A stretch of 6,498 nucleotides of DNA from Anaerolineaceae bacterium (GTDB lineage: Bacteria; Chloroflexota; Anaerolineae; Anaerolineales; Anaerolineaceae). This document shows positions 1 through 5,347 of this stretch, one piece after another. The stretch is taken from NCBI GenBank assembly GCA_021107195.1, contig JAIOTF010000116.1:1-6498 (forward strand), read 5' to 3'. Each line of letters opens with the position of its first letter. Positions within the stretch are counted from its first letter, which is position 1. The position numbers and the translations under genes were made by a program. The notes beneath the pieces were generated by a model. The model had not been told where the DNA came from and did no database searches. It worked only from the letters and a program-made list of their open reading frames with translations.

Positions 1-1
1 A

Positions 2-262
2 GGCATGGTTCATAATTCCCAATAGGAATCACAACGTGTCAAAAGTGTTGAAGATATTGCACAGGTTGGCGACGAGATCACCGTCATGGTGAGGGATATT
101 AACCACTCAGGCAAGATCCGCCTCTCACGTCAGGCAGTCCTCGAAGGATGGACAGCAGAAGAAGCCCGCGAAAAAGATCGCCCGCGAAAGCGCCCCAGCG
201 GCAGCAACCGAGGCGGCTCCAATCGTGGCGGCAATCGCAGCGGCGGCGGCAAGCGCTACTAA
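2..262 (+). CDS. pnp: Polyribonucleotide nucleotidyltransferase (PNPase), C-terminal fragment
   Basis: This is the 3' end of the gene for the phosphorolytic 3'-5' exoribonuclease of RNA turnover; the 5' part lies outside the window. Frame 2 reads GMVH-x-SQ, then QRVKSVEDIAQVGDEITV and GKIRLSRQAVLEGWTAEEA, which is the second half of a PNPase-type S1 RNA-binding domain with the usual IxLSR ending. A low-complexity basic tail rich in Gly, Arg, Ser and Asn follows, ending in GGGKRY before TAA (260-262). PNPases of many phyla carry such a tail, probably for RNA contact. One codon is wrong for an intact gene: TAG at 23-25, where PNPases normally have Leu or another hydrophobic residue, and nearby codon 14-16 is AAT where Ile is usual. 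Both could be single T-to-A changes. The strong conservation downstream argues for sequence error near a contig edge rather than old decay. Another S1 protein is possible but less likely. Confidence 0.8.
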
Positions 263-272
263 AAACACAAGC

Positions 273-297
273 GCACACTGAGCTTGTTGAAGTGTGC
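273..297. repeat. REP-like palindrome just after pnp
   Basis: A 7-bp perfect stem (GCACACT at 273-279 with AGTGTGC at 291-297) encloses GAGCTTGTTGA. The core at 276-294, CACTGAGCTTGTTGAAGTG, resembles the CTGAGCTTGTCGAAG-type dispersed palindromes found between genes in many bacterial genomes. It lies 10 bases after the pnp stop codon and before the terminator, a usual place for such elements. Only one copy is seen in this window, so the repeat status is by resemblance. Confidence 0.5.
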
Positions 298-320
298 ACC
301 TGCCGAAGTGAAGAATCACA

Positions 321-352
321 ACATCCCCGAAAAATCTCGGGGATGTTTTTTT
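321..352 (+). terminator. Intrinsic terminator of pnp
   Basis: A perfect 10-bp stem (ACATCCCCGA at 321-330 with TCGGGGATGT at 337-346) has a 6-base loop and runs directly into seven T residues (346-352). It sits 59 bases after the pnp stop codon. On the other strand no T-run follows the stem, so it should act in one direction only and would not end the opposing murE transcript. Confidence 0.92.
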
Positions 353-587
353 ATTCATCTACCCTTGGAAAGGTTGGCCTATTCATAATCCATCAGCCAA
401 TACCCATCCTGCTCACCCATCACAAAGCCAGCCCACCCTTTTCAAGGTTGGATTTGCCCCCCTCACTTCTTCCTGAGCCATAAATGAAATGCTGCGGTCG
501 CGCTTCGCGCTGACCACACCCTGCGAATCTCATTCCTGATTAACTATACTCCCCTGCTTTTCATTATGAATTATTCATTCCTACATT
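353..587. other. Convergent intergenic spacer without a gene
   Basis: No credible coding sequence is visible between the pnp terminator and the end of the murE-like gene. The spacer holds two imperfect copies of a 17-base motif (361-377 and 435-451, 14 of 17 identical). It also holds a GC-rich hairpin at 496-515 and a short AT palindrome, ATGAATTATTCAT, at 566-578. No U-run hairpin that would terminate the minus-strand operon is evident. Confidence 0.6.
496..515. repeat. GC-rich stem-loop downstream of murE
   Basis: GGTC-GCGC at 496-503 pairs with GCGC and GACC at 507-515 around a TTC loop, with one bulged T at 511. On the minus strand the outer arms AATGAGAT and a matching stretch ending in TTTCATT can extend the pairing. 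It lies about 70 bases past the murE stop codon. It has no T-run on either strand, so a role in mRNA 3'-end stability or attenuation is possible but unproven. Confidence 0.4.
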
Positions 588-2156
588 TTACATTGCGTCT
601 TGTGTCGGGAGGTACGGCATCTCTGGTCCATCAATCTCCAAATAGCCCCCCAACGCCGCCCGCATCGCTGTTCTGTCATCCCAGGCGTACTCCATTGTGC
701 CGAAACACATCGACTGCTCATGGCCTTTTCCACAGGAAATGACCAGATCTTCTGCCTGTGCCAATGACACAGCTTTTTGAATCGCTGCGCCGCGGTCTGG
801 CACACACCAGAAACTTTCCCCTTTGATCCCCCCTTGCCGCCTGGCGGCATCCGCCATCTCAGCAAGAATCTCATCCAGCGATTCAGTGCGCGGGTCCTCT
901 GCCGTTATGATCGTCAAATCAGCCATCTGTATCGAAACTTCCGCCATCAAGCGCCGTTTCTCACGGTCACGCAGACCAGCGGAGCCAAACACCGCAATCA
1001 CCCTGCCTGTCGTCATTGTACGCGCAGCCTGCAAGGCATTCTTCAACGCATTGGGCGTATGGGCAAAGTCAACGATTGCCGTAAAGTCTTGCCCGAAGTC
1101 GATGCGCTCCATGCGTCCCGGTACACCGCGAAAAGCAGCGATCCCTTTCTGTACGTCAGAAGGCGACACACTTAAACCAACCACCGTTACAGCAATGGCA
1201 GCCAGACAATTTGAAATATTGTACGCACCAACCAATTGGCTTTTTACCGGTATTTCAAAGTTCGAAGAAACAGCGGTGAAAGAAACACCTTTGGGATCAA
1301 AAACGACCTGATCCGCCCAAAGGTCTGCATCGCGCTCCAGACTATAAGAAACGGAGTGCAGAGAAATGTTCTCCAGGTAAGCAAAAGAACGTTCATCCTT
1401 ATTCAAAACCGCCAGACGTGGATTCCCCTGCGGCTTCTCATGCGTTTTAGCCAATTCCCGGAACAGGATCGCTTTTGCATCACGATAATTTTCCCAGGAA
1501 CCATGATAATCCAGATGCTCATGCGTGATATTGGTAACTACGGCAATGTCAAATTCGCATGCTGCGACGCGGTGTTGTGCCAAGCCATGCGATGTCGTCT
1601 CCAGAACAACATGGGTTAGCCCTGCCGCCAGCATCCTGGAAAGATATCGCTGCACATCAGTTGAGTCCGGCGTGGTCACGTGAAAGCCGGTATCCAACAC
1701 TTCATCGCCAATAACAGCATTAACTGTAGAAATCATCCCCGCCCGGATTCCGGCATGCTGTAAGATTTGAAAAATGATATTGGAAGTTGTTGTCTTTCCA
1801 TCAGTGCCCGTCACGCCGATCACTGACATCTGGCGAGCGGGGAAGTCATAAAATGCTGCTGCAAGATGCGCCATTGCATATCGGCTGTCCGCCACACGGA
1901 CATAAGGAATAGCACACTCAATATCCTCCCGTGTGCCAACCACAGCCGCCGCCCCTTGCGCGATCGCGGATGGAATATATTCATGCCCATCATAGGTATC
2001 CCCCAACGCTGCGATGAATACATTGCCCGGGTGCACATTTCGGGAATCAGACGATATCCCGGTAACAGGAACATCCGCCACCGTTCCTGGTGACAGCACT
2101 TCAATCGGTATGTCAGCGAACAGCTCAAAAAATGTCTTTTTAACGAACCCGGTCAC
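588..2156 (-). CDS. murE: MurE-like Mur ligase (UDP-MurNAc-tripeptide synthetase)
   Basis: A cytosolic ATP-dependent ligase that adds the third, diamino-acid residue to UDP-MurNAc-L-Ala-D-Glu. It has 522 residues, near the family norm of about 490-500, with all three Mur domains: an N-terminal UDP-binding domain with GISSDSRNVHPGNVFIA (33-49); a central ATPase with P-loop GTDGKTTT (117-124), TTPDST (161-166), Glu186 in LETTSHG, THEHLDYH (211-218) and Lys228 in DAKAILF, the expected carbamylated lysine; and a C-terminal domain with GRMERID (347-353), VDFAHTPNAL, GLRDREKR, EDPR (420-423) and CGKGHEQ (475-481). EDPR replaces the usual DNPR; the Arg is kept, but the diamino acid used cannot be told, and Chloroflexus is reported to use ornithine. 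GTG is the start, because an in-frame TGA lies two codons upstream and AGGTGA is placed as a ribosome site. It begins 32 bases after atpF on the same strand, so it is probably co-transcribed. A MurE paralogue rather than the housekeeping enzyme is possible. Confidence 0.88.
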   Translation of the reverse strand: MTGFVKKTFFELFADIPIEVLSPGTVADVPVTGISSDSRNVHPGNVFIAALGDTYDGHEYIPSAIAQGAAAVVGTREDIECAIPYVRVADSRYAMAHLAAAFYDFPARQMSVIGVTGTDGKTTTSNIIFQILQHAGIRAGMISTVNAVIGDEVLDTGFHVTTPDSTDVQRYLSRMLAAGLTHVVLETTSHGLAQHRVAACEFDIAVVTNITHEHLDYHGSWENYRDAKAILFRELAKTHEKPQGNPRLAVLNKDERSFAYLENISLHSVSYSLERDADLWADQVVFDPKGVSFTAVSSNFEIPVKSQLVGAYNISNCLAAIAVTVVGLSVSPSDVQKGIAAFRGVPGRMERIDFGQDFTAIVDFAHTPNALKNALQAARTMTTGRVIAVFGSAGLRDREKRRLMAEVSIQMADLTIITAEDPRTESLDEILAEMADAARRQGGIKGESFWCVPDRGAAIQKAVSLAQAEDLVISCGKGHEQSMCFGTMEYAWDDRTAMRAALGGYLEIDGPEMPYLPTQDAM

Positions 2157-2188
2157 AGATCACCTGTATGTCTATACGAAATCTCTGG

Positions 2189-2944
2189 TTAACCTAGCCC
2201 CCGGCTCAAGTCCTGCAGTTGTCGATTCACCGACCCATCCAGCATATGGTCCCCAACTCGCACGATCAGGCCACCCAAAATGGAAGGATCAACACGAAAA
2301 CTGACATCGAGCAAATGTTTAAGTTGAGCAAGCAATTTTTGTCGAACTAATTTCTGCTCCTCTTCTGTCAATGGAAGCGCACTGATCACCTCAGCAACTT
2401 CCACATCCGCCATGCCTTCTAATTCGCCATCTTCAAAAATAATGACTTCTCCATCCTTAATCCCGGAAAAGAACTCTTTCAGTAAAGAACGTTGATACGT
2501 TTCATCGCGCGTCAAGGCGTCGCCAACCAATTTTCTGGCAGCAGCGATAGAAAGATCAGAAACGTGCAAACGTATCTTGTGCAGCATTTCCTCGCGTTCA
2601 ACAGCCAATTCCTGCATTGTTGTCTCGCGGTCTTTCGCTGCATCTGCAGACGCCGCTGCGCGGATCTCTCGCCCTGCTTCTTCTGCACGCTCGCTGGTTT
2701 CGCGAAGAATGGTTGCGGCTTTGACTTGGGCTTCTGAAACGATCTGAGATGCTTCCAGCCGGGCCTTTTCCGCTTCTTCAAGTGCATTATCTGCTTCTTC
2801 AAGACTTTTTTCTATCTTGTTACGGCGTTTTTCCAGTACATCCATCAAAGGCCGCATGGCAAACGCCCGCACAAGCAAGAAAATGATCGAGAAATTGATG
2901 ATCTGAACCAGTAAATAGCCAAGACTTATCCCCAGTTTTTCCAA
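2189..2944 (-). CDS. atpF: ATP synthase F0 subunit b fused to the C-terminal part of delta
   Basis: Peripheral-stalk protein of F1F0 ATP synthase, 251 residues with the TTG start chosen here. Residues 5-29 form one membrane helix. Residues 30-140 are a charged, Ala/Glu/Arg-rich coiled coil, with PLMDVLEKRRNKIEKSLEEA right after the membrane as in subunit b. RLHVSDLSIAAARKLVGDAL ends the b part near residue 162. Residues 163-251 then match the end of subunit delta (OSCP): AEVISALPLTEEE, FRVDPSILGGLIVRVGD, and DGSVNRQLQDL. The delta N-terminal helical bundle of about 100 residues, which normally holds the alpha subunits, is missing, and no separate atpH follows. An upstream ATG at 2974 would overlap atpE and places no ribosome site before it. 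TTG at 2942-2944 has AAAGGAG six bases upstream and gives the normal short N-terminus. It lies between atpE and the murE-like gene. Confidence 0.9.
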   Translation of the reverse strand: MEKLGISLGYLLVQIINFSIIFLLVRAFAMRPLMDVLEKRRNKIEKSLEEADNALEEAEKARLEASQIVSEAQVKAATILRETSERAEEAGREIRAAASADAAKDRETTMQELAVEREEMLHKIRLHVSDLSIAAARKLVGDALTRDETYQRSLLKEFFSGIKDGEVIIFEDGELEGMADVEVAEVISALPLTEEEQKLVRQKLLAQLKHLLDVSFRVDPSILGGLIVRVGDHMLDGSVNRQLQDLSRGLG

Positions 2945-2950
2945 GCGGTA

Positions 2951-2957
2951 CTCCTTT
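2951..2957 (-). promoter_or_regulatory. Ribosome binding site that fixes a TTG start for atpF
   Basis: The minus strand reads AAAGGAG, then six bases (TACCGC), then TTG at 2944-2942. This is the best Shine-Dalgarno match near the gene. It begins 6 bases after the atpE stop codon, so the two genes do not overlap if TTG is the start. Confidence 0.8.
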
Positions 2958-2963
2958 CGACCT

Positions 2964-3200
2964 TTACGCCACAAACAAGATCAGCAAAGCAACCACCAAT
3001 GAGTAAATCGCAATCGCTTCCGTAAAAGCGACAGCCAGGATCAGTGTTGTTTGTACTTCACCACTTGAATCTGGATTCCGTGAAATCCCTTGCACAGCAG
3101 CATAACCCATCAAGCCAATCCCCAATGCCGCACCGGCTGTTGGCACCATCACTAAGGCTGCTGCCAACATTTTTGTGATTGTTACCCAATCAATTTCCAT
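2964..3200 (-). CDS. atpE: ATP synthase F0 subunit c
   Basis: The ring-forming, ion-carrying proteolipid of F1F0 ATP synthase. It has 78 residues, a normal length, as a hairpin of two membrane helices (about 10-36 and 50-77) joined by the polar loop GISRNPD, which contacts F1. TM1 has the small-residue pattern AGAALGIGLMG. The ion-binding carboxylate is Glu61 in AFTEAIAIYSLVVALLILF. Compared with Na+-type rings such as that of Ilyobacter, the Gln of TM1 is Ile28 and the Ser/Thr after the Glu is Ala62, while the Tyr is kept (Tyr66). That points to proton coupling. GGAGG lies about 10 bases before the ATG. The gene starts 41 bases after atpB and is followed by atpF. Confidence 0.96.
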   Translation of the reverse strand: MEIDWVTITKMLAAALVMVPTAGAALGIGLMGYAAVQGISRNPDSSGEVQTTLILAVAFTEAIAIYSLVVALLILFVA

Positions 3201-3241
3201 TTTTAACTCGCCTCCGTATCTTTGCTGATGCTACAAAACAA

Positions 3242-4240
3242 TTATCCTGCATCCTCAACTACATCTTCCTTTCCATGTGCATGCAAAGCCATCGACATGA
3301 AAACCATCGTCAACATACCGAACACCAATGCCTGAATGGCCCCAAAAAACAACTCCACTCCAAGAAAAATGGATTGCACTGGCAGCATAGGCACCAGGGT
3401 GCCTATCACGATAATGATCACCATCCCGGCGAACACATTTCCAAATAATCGAAATGTAAACGAGATCACCTTTGAAAATTCCGAGATCAATTCCAAAAAA
3501 CCAACGGCCAAATCAATGAATCCCATGAAAGGCCTTTTTCGAAGCTGTTTGACGTTGAAAAACTTGGAAAAATATTGGATTCCCAAAGCCTTAAAACCAA
3601 CAACCTGTACCATGACGATCGAAAAGATCGCCAATGCCAATGTAAAATTGATGTCTGTGGTCAGCGTCCGTACAAAGGGCACCAAACCGTACCCCTCATC
3701 TGCCGGGTAAGGTTTCAGAATATACAGATTCAAGAAACCCAACTCGTGGGCCACAAAACCTTCTCCGGCCGGCTTTGGCTCTAATAACCCCACACTTTCA
3801 ATGCCCGGCAATAATTCCATCCAATTCGCCACCAGAACATACGTAAAGATAATCGCAAAGAAAGGAAAAACCGTTTTCACCCACTTCTTTCCAGCGGTTT
3901 TTTCTGTCAAACCATAGATGAAGTCAAGAATGGCCTCAATCCCGCCCAACCACCCCCCAGGAACTCGTCCTTCGCTTCGTAGCACCATACGACGGATGAA
4001 GAAAGCTATTCCTAACATAACTGCATCCACCAAAAGCATCGAAACCATAGTGTTGGTAAGATAAACATTCCCAACTAATGGTTGATGACTAAGATGTTCA
4101 GCAGCTAATTGAATCTCGGGCTGAACCGGGGGAAAGAGAAGGGACAAAACAAAACCAACTGCAATCACCACCGCTATCAGGATCAAATGGACCTTTCTCT
4201 TTTTCTTCTTATCCACTTGTGTTAATTCACTCAAGCTCAT
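3242..4240 (-). CDS. atpB: ATP synthase F0 subunit a
   Basis: The stator membrane subunit that forms the two proton half-channels against the c-ring. It has 332 residues, longer than the 271 of E. coli, because of a basic N-terminus (KKKKRK at 11-16) before the first helix and an extended exported loop around 145-190. The signature is SKVISFTFRLFGNVFAG, with the essential arginine at 264 (Arg210 in E. coli). The position matching E. coli Glu219 is Met273, and the one matching His245 is Glu296, seven residues before the conserved Gln303. This is the well-known reciprocal Glu/His arrangement in which the acid sits on the later helix. TLTTDINFTLALAI (192-205) is also typical. The start ATG overlaps the end of the upstream atpZ-like gene by 14 bases, implying coupled translation, with AGAAGG just before it. 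Confidence 0.96.
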   Translation of the reverse strand: MSLSELTQVDKKKKRKVHLILIAVVIAVGFVLSLLFPPVQPEIQLAAEHLSHQPLVGNVYLTNTMVSMLLVDAVMLGIAFFIRRMVLRSEGRVPGGWLGGIEAILDFIYGLTEKTAGKKWVKTVFPFFAIIFTYVLVANWMELLPGIESVGLLEPKPAGEGFVAHELGFLNLYILKPYPADEGYGLVPFVRTLTTDINFTLALAIFSIVMVQVVGFKALGIQYFSKFFNVKQLRKRPFMGFIDLAVGFLELISEFSKVISFTFRLFGNVFAGMVIIIVIGTLVPMLPVQSIFLGVELFFGAIQALVFGMLTMVFMSMALHAHGKEDVVEDAG

Positions 4241-4520
4241 GATCCTTCTCTTCCGAGTCCGACTTTTTGGTGCGGCGACTGACAGCCCGTTTTACGATAC
4301 GAACCGTAAAAACAAGCGAGACTGGAATACTGCATAAGACCAAAACCAGTGTCACCAAAGGCCTGGTCTCAAAACGCTGATCAAGCCATAGCCCTATCCC
4401 AATCGCCGCCAGGATGATCACCAACGTCAAAAAACCAACCTGTCCAAGCACAACTGCCATTGTAGCATTGAACAGGGTATCCGTCAGATCAACCTTGGGC
4501 GTTTTTTGGGGCTCATCCAT
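4227..4520 (-). CDS. AtpZ/AtpI-type small membrane protein of the ATP synthase operon
   Basis: A 97-residue protein with two membrane helices (about 20-46 and 54-74). A charged N-terminus and a highly charged C-terminal tail (RRTKKSDSEEKDHELE) flank them. The linker between the helices, GIGLWLDQRFETRPLVTL, matches the G-x-x-LD-x-x-x-x-TxP pattern of the AtpZ/AtpI family, encoded first in many atp operons. Family members are linked to c-ring assembly and to Mg2+/Ca2+ transport; which applies here cannot be told. It is the first gene of the operon, and its 3' end overlaps atpB by 14 bases. The ATG at 4520 has no Shine-Dalgarno sequence and lies only 9 bases from the -10 box, so translation is probably leaderless. 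The sequence is short, so the family call rests on pattern and position. Confidence 0.78.
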   Translation of the reverse strand: MDEPQKTPKVDLTDTLFNATMAVVLGQVGFLTLVIILAAIGIGLWLDQRFETRPLVTLVLVLCSIPVSLVFTVRIVKRAVSRRTKKSDSEEKDHELE

Positions 4521-4529
4521 GTTTGGATG

Positions 4530-4560
4530 ATTATATCATGGAGCAAAAAATGGGTGTCAA
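4530..4560 (-). promoter_or_regulatory. Promoter of the atp-murE operon
   Basis: On the minus strand a consensus -35 box TTGACA (4560-4555) is followed by a perfect extended -10, TGATATAAT (TATAAT at 4535-4530). The spacing from TTGACA to TATAAT is 19 bases; an overlapping GATATA would give 17. The expected start point is near 4524-4522, 2-4 bases before the ATG at 4520. The -35 box lies 17 bases from the edge of the upstream MITE copy. Confidence 0.8.
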
Positions 4561-4577
4561 CAAACGCCCTTTCAGCT

Positions 4578-4674
4578 CAGCAATTCTCACTATGCTGGAA
4601 TAAATATTGTAGTAGTTATATGTCAAAAATTAACGATCAAAATCGTTACTACAAATCCAGATTAAGAATTGCTG
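4578..4674. mobile_element. MITE-like element, copy A (97 bp)
   Basis: The terminal inverted repeats are CAGCAATTCTCA (4578-4589) and TAAGAATTGCTG (4663-4674), 11 of 12 complementary. They are flanked directly by CTTTCAGCT (4569-4577) and CTTTCGGCT (4675-4683), a 9-bp target-site duplication with one mismatch. Inside are a perfect 7-bp hairpin (TAACGAT 4631-4637, ATCGTTA 4642-4648) and a wider TGTAGTA/TACTACA pair (4608-4614, 4647-4653). Positions 4627-4655 are identical to 6266-6294 in copy B. It has no coding capacity, so a transposase elsewhere would have to move it. Confidence 0.85.
4622..4648 (-). terminator. Possible weak terminator supplied by MITE copy A
   Basis: Read on the minus strand, the internal hairpin (stem TAACGAT/ATCGTTA, loop TTTG) is followed by ATTTTTG, a five-base T-run. 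It lies about 110 bases after the last gene of the pentapeptide pair and upstream of the atp promoter. No better terminator is visible in that gap. The stem is AT-rich with only two G-C pairs, so it would be weak. Confidence 0.3.
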
Positions 4675-4759
4675 CTTTCGGCTCCAAGCTGTGCTCATTG
4701 CCGTTAAACTTTAAGATTCCACGTTCTTTTCATTCTTTAACATACGTTGCAAACACAGG

Positions 4760-5347
4760 TCATCTTCCCCTATCCACTCGACATACGATGTTTAATACTT
4801 CAATCATCAACCCCGCCAATATCCCAGCGAACCCCAGCCAGCGTGCCCACTTACTGGACAATCCCAGGATTGAGGGGCTCTCAATGCTAAATTTTTTCGC
4901 GAACAATGCCTGCCGCTCCACGGATTCACCATCACTGGCCACATGATCCACGTACACCCACCAGATTCCTTCGTACTCCCCATCATCTGGCAAGCGCACA
5001 TTCCATTCAGCTTCCTGATGCATCCCCCCCGCCAAAGGGATTTGGTAGACACCGGGTGGGTCAATCTCTGCGCCTTCCAGTTCCAGGCGATAAACCATGA
5101 CCGGATTAACCGCCTCACATAAAGCTGCCGGAGTGCTGAGATCTAACGATACCGAAAATGAAGCCCACGCACCCCGATGCACACTTTCCGGCGCTTGAAA
5201 AGTGATCGTTGCCGGAACCGATCCTGCGAGGGATAAATCAAAATGTTGAGATTGGGCTGACGCGCTCACTGGCCAGAATGCAACCAATAACAAAACAAGT
5301 GCCGCCGTAATCCCCCCTCTCGCAATCCAGGTCAGAATTCTCTTCAT
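4760..5347 (-). CDS. Exported, C-terminally membrane-anchored protein of unknown family
   Basis: I do not recognise a family. The 195-residue product starts with a clear signal peptide (MKRILTWIAR, then a hydrophobic core to about residue 28), with likely cleavage after ASA31. Residues 35-155 look like an all-beta exported domain: alternating hydrophobic strands such as PATITFQAPE, WASFSVSLDL, MVYRLELEGAEI, WNVRLPDDGEY and GIWWVYVDHV, suggestive of an immunoglobulin-like sandwich. One membrane helix follows (about 168-188) with a short basic tail, CRVDRGR, expected inside the cell. The topology is therefore that of a type I membrane protein. Cys77 is the only cysteine of the exported part, so no internal disulfide is possible there. 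Its ATG overlaps the stop of the upstream pentapeptide-repeat gene as ATGA, so the two are translationally coupled. GGCAGG precedes the start. Confidence 0.75.
   Translation of the reverse strand: MKRILTWIARGGITAALVLLLVAFWPVSASAQSQHFDLSLAGSVPATITFQAPESVHRGAWASFSVSLDLSTPAALCEAVNPVMVYRLELEGAEIDPPGVYQIPLAGGMHQEAEWNVRLPDDGEYEGIWWVYVDHVASDGESVERQALFAKKFSIESPSILGLSSKWARWLGFAGILAGLMIEVLNIVCRVDRGR

Noticed and set aside
148..483. Open reading frame of 111 codons on the plus strand across the pnp end and the terminator
   Set aside because: It overlaps pnp in another frame and runs through the REP-like palindrome and an intrinsic terminator; the protein is low-complexity and unlike any family.
777..1619. 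Long plus-strand open frames across the murE-like region
   Set aside because: They are antisense to a Mur ligase with all expected motifs and have no recognisable protein features.
2945..2974. ATG at 2974 as the atpF start
   Set aside because: It overlaps atpE, has no ribosome site, and gives an unusual basic extension; TTG at 2944 with AAAGGAG is better supported.
4506..4946. Open reading frame of 146 codons on the plus strand
   Set aside because: It crosses the atp promoter, MITE copy A and the antisense of a well-supported gene; the composition is not protein-like and no start signal is seen.
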